NCBI RefSeq assembly: GCF_003265705.1
Contig: NW_020312867.1
Span: forward strand, 10,453,228 to 10,517,227
Length of the DNA: 64,000 nt
From: Callorhinus ursinus
Taxonomy: Eukaryota; Chordata; Mammalia; Carnivora; Otariidae
Reading direction: 5' to 3'
The position numbers and the translations under genes are program-made. Shown in pieces: positions 52,103-64,000 of the stretch (positions are counted from its first letter, which is position 1; every line of letters starts with the position of its first letter). The notes beneath the pieces were generated by a model. It was not told the origin of the DNA. It searched no databases and worked only from the letters and a program-made list of their open reading frames with translations.

Positions 52103-52295
52103 TTTAATTTTATTTTATTTGAGAGAGGGAGAGAGAGAGCAAGAGAGAGCACACACGAGTGGGGGGGTGGGCAGAGGAAGCAGGAGAAACAGACTCCTTG
52201 CCCAACAGGGAGCCCAACGAGGGCCTTGCTCCCAGGACCCTGGGATCACTGAGCTGAAGGCAGACGCTTAACGGACTGAATCACCCAGGTGCTCC
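52103..52295 (-). mobile_element. Can-SINE 39
   Basis: Antisense diverged copy flanked by 'tctactcaactt', about 60 bp from the RPS27 pseudogene. Confidence 0.9.
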
Positions 52296-54083
52296 TCTAC
52301 TCAACTTTCTTAAATATGAATTTCTACAAATGCAAAATAAGGAATACCTTATCTAAATTTTTTAAAATGTGAGTTCCCTTGGTCTTAAGATAATTATATG
52401 AAGTAACAGACATCTCAGTAATCTTGCCACCTTGCATACTGATTCCATTTACATTACACTGAGATTATATCCATAAATAAGACATGTTTGAGGGAACAAT
52501 GGCTTTATGGGAACTACAGATGTATATTGGACTAGCATTCAACTAGTGCACGATCTCTAAAATGCCCAAGAAGGCAGGCTTTGATAATTTCCAGGTGGCT
52601 GATACAGTCCATAAATTTACCTCAAATGCAAACCGGGGAAGGAGAATTATGTGGGGAACACAATGTCACACAATGAAAATGACCCACAGCTCAGGTGATT
52701 CAGCCAAAATGGTTTTCTTTTAAATAGATTCTATGATGGGCACTCATTAACATTATACCTCTCCTTGAATGGTTATGAAGCTATCACATCTTCTGCAGAG
52801 GCAGCATTTCTAGTTTAGAGGTGTCATTTAAAGTTGGAATCTCTGAGAGCTATTAAAGCAACCTAAAGATGGTTGTGCTACTCAGGAATGAGCCAACTTT
52901 CCTGTTCCAAACTGAACTACAGTGGGCAGTCTTTTCCATGGCCTTCATGTGTTTGTGTCCTTGGTCCATTACTGTACATGCCTCATTGACTTGTGACCTT
53001 CTCTCTTCTCTCCCATGGGATCAGTGTTCCTTGATCAAAGGGAGGGACTGTATTCTACCCATTCAATCTTTAGGGTCCTGTATACTGTTCCTTATACATG
53101 CTTTGGACTTTTGTTGTTGTTTTTTACTATTTTTACAATTCAAACAAACCTGGCACAAACCTAAATTGGGCTCCAAATATTTTTATACTAATTTAAAAGT
53201 AAAATTGAGGAACACGATTTATAAGAAGACTGATCAGTAGTTCTAGAAATACTGAAAAGGTTTACTCCTCCTACATAAGACAAAGACGTGGCAGAATTTG
53301 CACTGCCAAAGCCACCTCCTCCCTGGAGCAGAGGGAAGGGGATGAGCCTATGGGGAGGTGAGGAGAAGAAGGAAAAGATGTTCTTTACACAGGAGGCAAC
53401 TCCAATGGGTCCAACCTTTTTATAGTCTCTTCTTGTGGAAAGCAGGGCAGAGCAGGGCCACAGCATGTCTGCTACACTACTCCTCACCCACTCCCTACTT
53501 GACTTGGGAAAACTGACCTAAAGATGGCCCTTCCTAGTCCGTGTGCAGCGAGGATCCCAGCTGCTGCTGAGATGCAGAGGGGAGCAGGGTCTCCTATCCT
53601 TCTGATGATACAGGCAATACGTGATGGAAGAGGGGATGGACCGAATTCAAATTTGGAAGCTACGCGGATGGCTCTACCACTGTATTATGGATGTGGACCC
53701 AGGGTTCTACAAGGCTATGCATATTCTGATTGGCCCATACGGCCACAGTAGGTAGAGGAGGCCTTCTCTGGTGTGGCAGGACAGAAAGAGTGCAATGTGG
53801 AAACAAAATCTGGATGATGGCTGAAAATTTCCCAAGCCTGGTGAAAGATAAACCTACATATTTATGAAGGTTGAGTAAACCACAAACAGGATAAATACAA
53901 AGAAATCCATGCTCAGATATATCATAATTAATTGCTGAAAACTAAACAAAGAAAAAAATCTTGAAAGCAGCTGGAGAAAAAGGACACATTACTGATAGAG
54001 GATCAAGGATTTGAATGACTATGAATTTCTCATTGGAAACCGTGGAGGCCAGAAGGAAGCAGCACATTTTAATGTGCTGAAAG

Positions 54084-54273
54084 AGGGTGCCTGGGTGGCT
54101 CAGTCAGTTAAGCGTCTGCCTTCGGCTCACGTCGTGATCCCAGAGTCCTGGGATCGAGCCCTGCACTGGGTTCCCTGCTCAGTGGGCAGTCTGCTTCTCC
54201 CTCTCTTCCCCCTCCCTGCTTGTGCTTTCTTGCTCTCTCTCTAATGAATAAAATCTTAAAAAAAAAAAAAAAA
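54084..54273 (+). mobile_element. Can-SINE 40 (in L1)
   Basis: Sense copy flanked by 'tgctgaaag' and 'ggctgaaag'. Confidence 0.92.
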
Positions 54274-54787
54274 GGGCTGAAAGAAAATGTCAACCCAGAG
54301 TTCTATACCAAATAAAAATATTCTCCTTAGGAATGAAGGTGAAATAAAGACATTCTCAGATGAAGGCAAACTAGTAGAATTCACAGTCAGCAGATCTGCT
54401 CTAAAAGAATGCTAAAGGAAGATCATCAGATAGAAGGAAAATGGAATTAAGAAGGAAATTGGAATATTAGGAATGAAGAGCAACAGATATGACAAATATC
54501 TGGATAAATATTTATGACTATTCTTCCTCTCTGAATTCTTTAGAAGATACTTGACAGCTATAAGTAAAAAATATAACATTATCTGATGGGATTTTCAATG
54601 TATATAGATGTAATACGATAGCTATTGCATAAAGGGAAAATGATAAAGGGATCTATATGGTGAGAGGTTTCTACATTCCAATTGAAGTGCTAAAAAATTG
54701 ATTCTAAGTATTTATTTTATAATCCACTAAAATATTATACAAAAAGATAGAGTCAAAATCATAATAGATACTAAAAATGGATTACTA

Positions 54788-54988
54788 GGGGTGCCTGGGT
54801 GGCTCAGTTGGTTGAGTATCTGCCTTCGGCTCAGGTCATCGTTCCGGGGTCCTGGGATTGAGCCCCACATCGGGCTCCCTGCTTGATGGGGAGTCTGCTT
54901 CTCCTTCGCCCTCTGCCCCTCCCCCCACTCATGCTCTCTCTTGTGCTCTCTTAAATGAATAAATGAAAAATCTTTAAAAAAATAAAAA
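54788..54988 (+). mobile_element. Can-SINE 41 (in L1)
   Basis: Sense copy. 'ggattacta' precedes it, and 'attactaaaatggattacta' after it repeats the same site. Confidence 0.9.
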
Positions 54989-55319
54989 TTATTACTAAAA
55001 TGGATTACTAAAAATGTTCAAATAACCCAAAGAAGGCAGGAATAGGGAAAAAGAATGACAAAGAGTGGGAAAAGCAGAAGACAAATAATACAATGGTAGA
55101 CCTAATTCCAAACATCAATAATTGCCTCGAATGTAAATGGTCTAAACACACCAATTAAAACAAAGATTGGCAGAGTGGGTTAAAGAAAAAAAAAATCATA
55201 ACCAAACCTTATGCTATTTATAAGAAAATTCACTTCAAATATATAGGTAGACTGAAATTAAAAAGATGGAAAAAGGCATGCCATGCAAACATTAATCAAA
55301 AGAAAGCTAGAGGTGCTAT

Positions 55320-55547
55320 GTATTTTTTTTAAAAAGGAGTTAATTCTTTTTATTTATTTGAGAGAGAGAGAGAGAGAAAGAGCTCGTGAGCATGAGTAGG
55401 GGGAGGGGCAGAGGGAGAGAATCTTTAAGCAGACTCCCCATTGAGTGGGGAGCCTGATGCAGGGCTTGGTCTCACCACCCATGAGATCATGACCTGAGCT
55501 AAAACCAAGAGTCGGATGTTTAACTGACTGAGCTACCCAGGCGCCCC
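55320..55547 (-). mobile_element. Can-SINE 42 (in L1)
   Basis: Antisense copy of the 'accaagagtcggatgttta' variant with a 15-bp duplication 'agctagaggtgctat' (55305-55319 and 55548-55562). Confidence 0.93.
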
Positions 55548-56939
55548 AGCTAGAGGTGCTATATTAATATTGGGCAAAGATTTCAAAGCAAAGAAAACTG
55601 CCAGAGATGAAGAGGGATATTATAATTTCAATAAAAGGCTCAATTCACCAAGAAGACATAATCCTAAAAATCCTAAATGTGTATTCAGCTAACAGAGCCT
55701 TATACAAATAAGTAAATAAATGAAAAGACATAATGTGTTTATAGATTAGAAGACTCAACATGGTAAAGATGTCAATTTTCCCCGGATTTATAGATTTAAT
55801 GAAATACTAATCAAAATCCCACAGCAGGATTTCTTCTTTTTTGTAGCTATAGACCAGCTGATGCTACAATTTATATGGAAGAGCAAGGAATTAGACTTAA
55901 CAGTTTTGGAGAAGAATAAAGTTGGAGGACCACACTGCCTGATTTTAAGACTTACAGAGCTACAGTAAGCTTTATTAGTAAAGCTACATTAAGACTGTAG
56001 TGTTGGTGAAAGTTTGAGTGTATAAATCAATGGAACAGAGTCACAAAATATGGCCATTTGATTTCTGACAAAGGAAATTTAATGGAGAAAGCTACCACTC
56101 ACCAAAACTAGAGTTGGGGACACTGTGGTGAACAAATCAAAGACTAAATGCAAACAGGGAGCAGATCATAAACAATGCCAAGACTCTCGAGCTTCTCTTG
56201 AAGAAACCCAGATCTGGCAGCAACTGGCCTACATTCCCCCATGGCAACAATCAGCTAGAGCTGAGTGCTGGCACCTCCTTTAACAGGGCCTGCATGCCCC
56301 AGTGTGTTGCAGCTTCCATAGCACCCTTCTGTTTTTGACACCAAGACCTCATTAGATGCCATTTATTAACCCACTTGCATGATTGTTCTGTTGTTTCTCT
56401 TAGAGATCTCCTTCTCTATATCTGTGTCTGTATGAAAAGATGGAGAAATAAAAACAGGGAAGACTATGGGTATCGACAGAACATTTTTCTTCAAAGAAGG
56501 ACAATATATTCTTGTGTTTTGATTATGTATATAGTATCTCTTTAGCTTCACTTAGTGTAAGTGTTGTTTGAGTCCTATACTGGTAGAAAAAATTAAGCAA
56601 AAATGATATAGTCACAGCTATAGAACCAACTGTCTAAGAAGCTGGGGTGGGGGAGTGGTGTCTGGGCATCTCAGCCTGCAAGGTCCCAGGAAATCTCCCT
56701 TAGGGGAGCAAAAGCCAAGCAGCTGTGTGATTGTGCAATACAAGAATCCTCAAGAACTTCTCAGCATATATCCCAGATAACACACAGCACCCTTCTGCAC
56801 ACTGCAGTTTGACTTTCTCATTTATAGTCCCCTCTATCAGACTGCTAACTAAGAGTAGAAATTAGTATTTTATGCTTGTGTCTCTGCAGTTTAGTTTAGT
56901 ACAGTGTCTGACATGTTTTATGTATCCAATAACTCTAAA

Positions 56940-57107
56940 AATTATTATTATTATTTTAGAGGGGGAAGGACAGAGGGAGAGAATCTCAAGGATGCTCCAC
57001 ACCCAGTGTGGAGCCTGAAGTGGGGCTCAATCTCACCATCTTAATATCATGACTTGAGCTGAAATCAAGAGTTGGACACCTAACCAACTGAGCCACCCAG
57101 GTTCCCC
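56940..57107 (-). mobile_element. Can-SINE 43
   Basis: Antisense older copy, flanked by 'aactctaaaa', with the CT part much shortened. Confidence 0.85.
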
Positions 57108-57279
57108 AACTCTAAAATTATTTTAAAAGTAATATATTAACTTGTTTTCCTTCTTTAAGAACCCATTACATATAAAACTAACATCTCTTTTGACCAACTC
57201 CCCCTAATCTTTCTCTTCTCTTTCTCCATGTAACTATGTGTCCTTCTCAAACACAGTAAAACACCTTGTAGTATGCATA

Positions 57280-57660
57280 TAAATCCATGAACAATAGGGT
57301 GTTTAGTTTAGTTTACATATGTCATATAAACATATCACTTTGTGACTTGCTTTTTTTCGATCCCACTAGAGATCTATCCCAATTGACACGTTTACTGATA
57401 GAGCTCAATCCTTAATTTTGCCAACTTTATAGTACCTCATTGTACTATATCAGGTTTCCTTCCTTCCCTCCCTCTCTTGGTGGATAATCTTCCACTCGCA
57501 TGATTGTTCTGTTGGTGAAAGGATGAGTGTATAAATCAATGTATATCATGTTTTATTTATTCACTCACCACTGATGGACATTTAGCTTGTCTTTGATTTT
57601 TCACTATTGTAATTATTCACTAATAACAGTATCCATATCGAAATTCCACATGCTTACACA
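57280..57660 (-). mobile_element. Possible L1 3' end remnant
   Basis: 'cactgatggacatttagct' and 'ttcactattgtaattattc' resemble the antisense L1 3' UTR, heavily diverged. Confidence 0.35.
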
Positions 57661-58314
57661 GGACCAAGCTATGTTACTACTGTATAATTAGGCTACAGAA
57701 ATGCACACATACACACAAAAGTCGGACAAAATAGTTTCATCACCAAGAAATGCAGCTGAAAAAGACCAAATGAATTGCAAAAAATACCTGATTGCCTCTA
57801 GAAGCAAGCAATAGAGCAAGGTTAGGTTATCCTAGCTACTAGTTTCAAATAACGGGGAGAGGGGATCAGCAGCTGGTCAGATTCAGCAAAACTGGAATGG
57901 GTAGGTGCAAATGGGATATAACTCTGATACATAATGATGCAACACAATGTACTCATTCAAGATAAAGACCCATTCTAAACTAGTGGGTCAGACCAATGAG
58001 GAAGACTTCTGCTCCTGAGGAACCTGGTTAATATTGGTAACATGTGTCAGAATATAATCTTTACATTTATGGTCCTCAAAGAGACCCCAGATAGAAAAGA
58101 GATCATCCTCTATTATTTCATGTTAATTCTGGGAAAATTTAAAAATCAAACAGTAAAAAAAAAAAAATCAAACAGTAATTGATGCTTTGGATTTAAAAGG
58201 TTAGTTCTAAAATGCTGTAATATAGCAACTCTTTGATTAAAAAAATATGCAAAAAGAGCAAAGCAGTAGACATTTTCAAAGTGTCTGACAATAATATAAA
58301 TCATTCTTTTCTTT

Positions 58315-58503
58315 TTTTCCAAAATTTTATTTACTTATTTGATAGAGAGAGAGCACAAGCAGGAAGAGTGGCAGGCAGAGGAAGAGGAAGCAGCAGGCTC
58401 CCTGCTGAGCAGGGAGCCCAATGCGGGGCTTGATCCCAGGACCCTGAGATCAGGATCTGAGCCAAAGGCAGACACTTAACTGACTGAGCCACCCAGGCAC
58501 CCC
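58315..58503 (-). mobile_element. Can-SINE 44
   Basis: Antisense copy flanked by 'taaatcattctttt'/'taaatcattatttt'. Confidence 0.9.
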
Positions 58504-59310
58504 TAAATCATTATTTTATTATTATTCAAATAATTTCACAAATTAACTCTCTTTGAAGAGACTAGCAATGAAGCTGCCCCACAATTATGTAAGACAGATA
58601 TTATAATGTGCAGCTTTCCAAGTCCTTGTTTTACAAACCAATTCAAAAACTTGGAAAGGAAGAGAAAAGGACCCTAAAATTTAAAATTCTGAACAACTGT
58701 AGTCAGAGACGACAAAAGGAGTAAAATGAAAAAGAATTCTTATAGGCAATGTGTCTGAAGATGTACAGCAGGACACCCACACACTTTTGTATTCACATTA
58801 CAAAGCATGGTAACATAATGAACACCTGGGAACTAACCACGCAACTTCATCACTAGACAATCCCAAGGAGTCAAAGTCAAACTGCATTCTTCTCTATTGT
58901 ATTCTCTTGCTTCACCTCCCCAAACCCCCACCCCATGAAGTAATCACTGCCTCTTTTGTGCCATTTATATGACGGGATTCTAGGAACATTTTCAAGAATG
59001 AAATTAGTACAAATTCATCTTGAGTAGAAAAACTAATTTATATCTATCTACTCATACCAGGGATAGCACACAGCATCCCTACTGCTATGAAATCTTACAT
59101 CACCACCATCTCTATTAAAAATCTTCTCAAAATTGTCATCTCATAATTGATTTTTATGTGACCACACCCTCAAATATTCTATTAAGCAGATCAAAATAAG
59201 TCTAACTTTTTTTTCACTTCTTGGAATAAAGATGGTTAAGCATACCACAGCATACTACTTCTATTAGATAATAGCTCAAGAAAAGATTAAAATACTTATA
59301 GGCAACTTAC

Positions 59311-59352
59311 CTCATGTAAATTCAGTTCTTTAACTTTCTCTTTTAATATAAC
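59311..59352 (-). CDS. RNF24: RNF24 exon coding VILKEKVKELNLHE
   Basis: 42 nt with acceptor cttacag|GTT and donor GAG|gtaagt, phase 0 on both sides. It encodes the short charged linker VILKEKVKELNLHE between the membrane-proximal part and the RING. A microexon this short is credible only because both neighbours join in frame and the protein matches the family. Confidence 0.92.
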
Positions 59353-61366
59353 CTGTAAGACAAAAAAGTATGTTATGCCCATTTAAATTTATAATTAAAA
59401 AATTTCTCATTATACTAAAACATATTTTTCTTTTGTATATGTAGCTCACTTCTCCTCCTGTTCAATATTGGAAAAAATCTCTTTTATATTGAGACAGAAC
59501 ATTTTAGCCATATTTTTTTTAGCAACATTTTTTTTTAACTTGAGCAGTGACGCAATGTTCTCCTGAAAAACAATTTTAAAATCCCTTTGAGTGTAGATTA
59601 AATTTCAGGAAAAGACATAAATACATGCTCATCTGGACCAAGTGCTAACTTAGGAGGAAAACAAATGAGGTTGACTCTCATGATTCACTAAAACACAGTA
59701 TTAGCTGATGGGAATTGACTATTAATGTATAAAAGATTAAAAAAATAAGGTCAAGCTTAATTTTGCAAGTTTTGCTTATTTTTATTCATCATTATCCTCA
59801 GAAAATTTTAGCTCTACCTAAAGTCATGTAAATGAACTTAAAATTCACCCAGGTGCCATCCCCAACCTGTGGTAACTGGATACCAGTTAAAAAAATGACA
59901 AGTGATAAGAGGGCAGCAGATTATTATTTAAAAAGAAAATTTCCAGGGGCGCCTGATTGGCTGTTGGTAGAGCATGTGACTCTTGATCTCGGGGTTGTGA
60001 ATTCAAGCCCCATGTTGGGTGTAGTGATTACTTAAAAAATAAAAAAAAATTTTTTGGAGAATAAACAGTTTATTAGAATTATATGCCATCTTAAAGTAAA
60101 AAAATAGGTAAGTGAAATTTGGGGGAAAATCTCCCAGTTCTGAGTATCTTACATTCTTGAACCAAAAATGGTTTTCAGGGCAAATCATATTTTCAGAAAT
60201 CACAACCAAAAGCTACCATCCAGCTATGCAAGGATGTACTAAATTTCCAATTCAGTATATTTTAAAAATCACTTTACTGTCTATCTTGTTACTCTTTTAA
60301 CTCTATCAGTCAATTTTACTTGTTAAATGGCCATCAAGGCCAATTTTACTTTCTAGTTAGCTTACATCTTACATACAAATATCTTATAAGTTGTCAAATT
60401 TATGATAATATTGAGACAAAAGGATTCATTAATTTAGAAAACTGAAACATTCAACTCTATGAATCTCACATGAGACCTATTGGGAAGACGATGGTGTTAC
60501 CTATGGACATCAGTGTGGACATCTAAGGAACTTGACAATGAGCTCAGATTTCAAAGAGACATAAAAGATGGACAAAGAGATACGTAATCCTAAAATGATG
60601 ACATGGTCCTGCAGCATCAGTGTCAGCAAGGTTAAAGACCCAAATAAACTAAAGCTTACCCCACGACTCCATAAAAACAAACAAAAACAAAACAAAACCA
60701 AAACCCAAATCCCAAAACCAGAAAGCAAAAAAAACTAAGGACAATAAAAATAATTTCATACTTTGGGTCAAAAGAAAATTAAGGAACACCTAGGCCCACT
60801 GTTTGGTGTCTGTGGTAAAATGTTATCAGATGACACATGGAAGAAAAAACAAATTTTACTTGGCCATCAAGAAAAGCTAAGTTTGTTCCCTTAAAGAACA
60901 AATCGGTAAAGGAATGACAGTACAAAGAGTAGGGATTAACAGCAATGACCCAGGTATTTAGACTTCCGGTGGTGTGACGTGAGAGAGGAGGAGGAGATGA
61001 GATCACTATAATGCAACTGTTCACCTCTGAGGAATTGATATGTCTTCTAACGGAAGAAGTAACAAATTCATTTAATGGGATCTCTTAACTCTACTAGATT
61101 AACAGTAATTTTAAGGATTATTAACCATAGCATTTGCCTTTAGCAGTGTTGGCTAAAGTTCCCTGTTATATTATTATATCATCTGAACTTCAAATAATGA
61201 GAAATACTTAAAGTGAAGTTGATCTATTTTGTACTGCAAACTGGAAGTGAAATGCTAAAATGAACACAAGTAAATCCAGTCCCAGTTTAAAATACGAGTG
61301 GAAATCTAAGTTCTCATTTTTTGGTTAAAAAAAAAAATCAAGGCCAATCCGAAGTAAATTTCTTAC
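59353..61366 (-). other. RNF24: RNF24 intron (2.0 kb)
   Basis: AT-rich, with one short SINE (59946-60050) and an A/C-rich simple stretch near 60670-60730. Nothing else is recognised. Confidence 0.75.
59946..60050 (+). mobile_element. Short SINE 45
   Basis: Short type without CT part ('ttggtagagcatgtgactc', 'ctcggggttgtgaattcaag'). Confidence 0.82.
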
Positions 61367-61409
61367 CTGTTTATAGGCATAAAATTCTTTGTGTGCTTGA
61401 TGTCTTAGC
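61367..61409 (-). CDS. RNF24: RNF24 exon coding RLRHQAHKEFYAYKQ
   Basis: Acceptor tttttag|G and donor CAG|gtaaga on the - strand, 43 nt. It encodes the cytosolic juxtamembrane stretch LRHQAHKEFYAYKQ. The first G completes an Arg codon begun in an upstream exon outside the window. The match to human RNF24 is exact as far as I can recall. Confidence 0.92.
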
Positions 61410-61803
61410 CTAAAAAGACAAATGAGCAATGTGATACTGAGGTTTCCAATATAACAATTTGATAAAGATCTTAAACAGATTTTTGATATTAATTTATATC
61501 ATTTATGGTTTAAAATCCAAAATCTTTATCCTGAAAAACACCCAAATGACATATTTATTACCATGTTATGAAAAAGTAGCCAAAGAACCATAAAATGTTA
61601 TGTTATCCAAATGTTAAGTTCAAGTGAAATCTCATTAAAACAAAATCTTAATACAACAAATATTTAAATGAAGCTTCAATTCTATTTATATTGGTGACAG
61701 TCCATTTGTTTTAGTATTTATCACATTTTTTCTTAATTTAAAAAATTTAAGTGTAACATCCATCTAATAATGTAAAAAAAAACCTTAAGAATACAGCTAA
61801 ATG

Positions 61804-62011
61804 TGGGGCACTTGGGTGGCTCCGTTGGTTAAGCATCGGCTTTCGGGTCAGGTCATGATCCCAGAGTGCTGGGATGGAGCCCCGTGTCTGTCTCCCTGCT
61901 CAGTGGGGAGTCTGCTTCTCCCTCTGCCCCTCCCCCCTGCTTCCCTGTTTGTGCTCGCTCTCTCACTGGCTCTCTCTCTCGCTCTCACCTTCTCTAAGAA
62001 ATTTCAAAAAA
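61804..62011 (+). mobile_element. Can-SINE 46
   Basis: Sense copy flanked by 'aatacagctaaatgt'/'aatacagctcaatgt'. Confidence 0.92.
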
Positions 62012-62039
62012 AAAATACAGCTCAATGTTAAAAAAAATA

Positions 62040-63480
62040 ATATATGTACATACACACACATAAGTGTAACTATCACCCAGATCAAGATATAGAACATTTC
62101 CAGGACCCCTGAAATGACTCCTAACAATCAATATCTACCCCTAAGAGGTACCCACTATCCTGATTCCTATCATTATAGATTGTGCTTGTTTTGAACTTCA
62201 CTTAAATGTTATCATTTGATATATGCTTTTTGTGTTGGCTTCTTTCAGCTAACAATTACTTGTGAAATTCATCCACATGGTTGCAGTAATTCTTTTTGAC
62301 TGATATATAGTGTTCCACTGTATGAATATAAGACTATCCATTACACTGTTGATGAATATTTAGGTTACTTCCAGTTTGGGGCTATTATAAATAAAGCTGC
62401 TACCTAAATTCTATGTCTTTTAGTGGACATATAGACTTAATTCTGTTGAGTATATACCTAGGAGTAGAACTGCTAGTCAAAATGCTTGTACTGATTTCCA
62501 TTCCTAGATATAATGCACTAGAGCTCTTGCTGTTTTACATCTTTGCCACTACTTGGTAGGATCAGTTAAAAAAAATTTAGCCAATCTGGTAGGTATTCAG
62601 TGGTATCTCATTTCAGCTTTAATTTGCATTTCCCAATTGATGTTCAGCACCCTTTTATAAGCTTATTTTCCATTTGGATAACTTCCTTTATAAAATGCCT
62701 GTTTGATGGGGCACCTGGGTGGCTCAGTCAGTTAAGCGTCTGCCTTTGCCTTGGGTCATGATCGCAGGGTCCTGGGATCGAGCCCCACATCAGGCTCCCT
62801 GTTCAGTGGGAGGCCTACTTCTCCCTCTCCCACCCGCCCTGCTTGTGTTCCCTCTCTCGATGTGTCTCTGTCAAATAAATAAAATCTTTAAAAAAAATAA
62901 GAAAAAATAAACTGCCTGTTTGAGTCTTTAAAAAATGAGTTACCTTCTTCTTACTGATTTGTAGGAGTTCTTTATATATTTCAGACGCAAGTCCTCTCTT
63001 GGGTCTATGTACTGCAATTATCTCCCACTCTATGGCTTGCATTTTCATTCTCTTGATGGTATCTTTTGATGAACAGAAGCTTTTAATTCAAATTAAGTCC
63101 AATTTATAAACTCTTCACAATAATGTCAAGTTCTTTTTGCATCCAGTTAAAGAAATCTTTGCCTACCACCCCGATCATGAAGATATTCTCGTGTGTATTG
63201 TGAAAACAATTTATCTTACCTGTCACATTTAGGTATTCATCCAAAATTACTTATGATCCATCTGAAATTAGTCTTTATATATGATGTGAGGAAGGGGTCA
63301 AGATTCTTTCTATTCACATGCAGATTTTCATTTGATTCATTTATTCAAAAGACCCTATTTTCCCTATTGCATAGCAGTGGCACATCTGTCCTAAGTTAGA
63401 TCCAATATGTGGGTCTGTTTTTAGAGTTCCATTCTATTCCATTGGTCTATTTGCCTATTCCTGTATACTCACTTGAATAG
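62040..63480 (-). mobile_element. L1M, antisense, split by a SINE
   Basis: The antisense 3' UTR ('aactatcacccagatcaag', 'gaaattcatccacatgg') continues into antisense ORF2 ('ttgatgaacagaagctttt', 'attctattccattggtct'). The SINE at 62709-62900 has duplicated 'atgcctgtttga'-like flanks. Confidence 0.7.
62709..62900 (+). mobile_element. Can-SINE 47 (in L1)
   Basis: Sense copy flanked by 'atgcctgtttga'/'ctgcctgtttga'. Confidence 0.92.
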
Positions 63481-63493
63481 TCTAAAAAATTTA

Positions 63494-63860
63494 TGTCTGC
63501 TGGAACCTCAGAATGCAACCCTATTTGGAAATAGAGCCTTTGTAGATTTAGTTAAAATGAGGTCATATTAAATCCAATATGACTGGTTTAGAAGAAGAAG
63601 GCCAGGTGAAGACAGAAACAGATTGAAATCATGCAGGTACAAGCCAAAGAACATAAAAGATTTCTGGTAACTACCAGGAACTAGGGAAGAGGCAAGGAAG
63701 GATTCTCCCCTAGAGCCTTCAGAGGAAGCATGGACCTGCTGGGACACCTTGATTTCAAACTTCTAACCCCCAGAACTGTGAGATTAGAGTTCTGTTATTT
63801 TTAAGCTACTTGGTTTGTGGTACTTTGTTATAGCAGCCCTGGGAAATGAATGCACCTGAT
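63494..63860 (+). repeat. Old LTR-like repeat (family uncertain)
   Basis: Recognisable phrases are 'ctatttggaaatagagcc', 'aatgaggtcatatt', 'tccaatatgactggt', 'ccagaactgtgag' and 'gtggtactttgttatagcag', typical of an ancient MaLR/ERVL-type LTR. No coding content. Confidence 0.5.
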
Positions 63861-63877
63861 GTCATTACCACATTAGT

Positions 63878-64000
63878 TTTTTTTTTTAAGATTTTATTTA
63901 TTTATTTATGAGAGAGAGAGAGAGCGAGCAGAAGGAGGGGGAGTGGCAGGCAGAGAGGGAGAAGCAGGCTCCCCACTGAGCAACGAGTCCAATGCAAGAC
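63878..64000 (-). mobile_element. Can-SINE 48, cut by window edge
   Basis: Antisense tail and CT-rich part visible up to the window end. Confidence 0.9.

Larger units (their letters stand above)
53830..56130 (+). mobile_element. Old L1, sense strand, rearranged
   Basis: Begins with L1 internal sequence ('gaaaccgtggaggccagaag', 'aatattctccttaggaatg'). ORF2 endonuclease-region wording follows ('aatgtaaatggtctaaacac'), then late ORF2 ('aaaatcccacagcaggattt', 'gaccacactgcctgatttta'). Interrupted by SINEs at 54084, 54788 and 55320. No intact ORF. Confidence 0.7.
45578..59310 (-). other. RNF24: RNF24 intron (13.7 kb)
   Basis: Holds MIR pieces at 46.2-47.1 kb, a rearranged L1 region at 47.8-51.4 kb, the RPS27 processed pseudogene, a sense-strand L1 at 53.8-56.1 kb and eleven Can-SINEs. 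No recognisable element was seen in 45578-46180, 47120-47569, 52310-53820, 56140-56940, 57660-58310 and 58505-59310. Confidence 0.75.
38510..64000 (-). other. RNF24: RNF24 locus, 3' part (ring finger protein 24)
   Basis: Four coding exons on the - strand (61409-61367, 59352-59311, 45577-45498 and 44548-44410) splice in phase to the last 101 residues of a protein matching human RNF24 (148 residues, from memory). Human RNF24 is a small Golgi/endosomal membrane protein with a RING-H2 domain, reported to bind TRPC channels. The first exons, coding the membrane segment, are not in the window. The gene runs towards PANK2, so the two are convergent, as on human chromosome 20p13. Confidence 0.93.
61410..64000 (-). 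other. RNF24: RNF24 intron, partial at window edge
   Basis: Holds two + strand SINEs, a fragmented antisense L1 (62040-63480), an LTR-like repeat (63494-63860) and a truncated SINE at the edge. I looked for the RNF24 membrane-spanning exon here and did not find it. Confidence 0.7.

Noticed and set aside
61410..64000. The RNF24 transmembrane exon
   Set aside because: Searched on the - strand for the hydrophobic coding stretch preceding RLRHQ; no spliceable candidate is present before the window ends.

Overview
The window is nuclear DNA of a carnivoran mammal. It is packed with tRNA-derived Can-SINEs of the form that begins 'ggcgcctgggtggctcag' and ends in a CT-rich stretch, (AAATA) repeats and an A tail. 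I list 48 copies in 64 kb. None has the domestic-dog SINEC_Cf sequence, and the subfamily looks like that of bears, seals or mustelids; this assignment is inference from memory of repeat families. Older L1, MIR and LTR fragments fill much of the remaining non-coding sequence.

Two genes lie tail to tail. PANK2 (pantothenate kinase 2) is on the + strand and complete: a CpG-island first exon near 9.0-9.77 kb and six further coding exons at 22.9, 27.2, 28.8, 30.6, 32.3 and 35.5 kb, all with consensus splice sites and matching phases. From the first in-frame ATG (9503) the exons join to 449 codons. The sequence matching the human mitochondrial N-terminus is not in frame with the rest, and the human start ATG is absent. 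Intron 5 carries the microRNA hairpin mir-103-2. RNF24 (a RING-H2 membrane protein) is on the - strand. Its last four coding exons (61.4, 59.3, 45.5 and 44.4 kb) and a probable 3' UTR of about 5.9 kb reaching 38.5 kb are present. The exons for its N-terminus and membrane segment lie beyond the right edge.

Layout: 1-8.9 kb is repeat-rich intergenic DNA. 8.9-35.6 kb is PANK2, whose intron 1 is 13 kb. 35.6-38.5 kb holds the PANK2 3' UTR and a GC-rich gap between the genes. 38.5-64 kb is RNF24, whose 13.7-kb intron holds an RPS27 processed pseudogene with a perfect target-site duplication and several rearranged L1 pieces. A 15-kb block (29.86-44.95 kb) covering the end of PANK2, mir-103-2 and the RNF24 3' UTR has no Can-SINE.

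Functionally, PANK2 catalyses the first, rate-controlling step of coenzyme A synthesis, and its co-transcribed miR-103 is linked in the literature to lipid and glucose metabolism. RNF24 is an unrelated neighbour, probably an E3-type RING protein of internal membranes. I see no undescribed multi-gene system. The more unusual observations are the disrupted mitochondrial leader of PANK2, the SINE-free block, a candidate SINE 3' transduction near 3.2 kb, GC-rich islands in PANK2 intron 6, and long G tracts in both transcription units.
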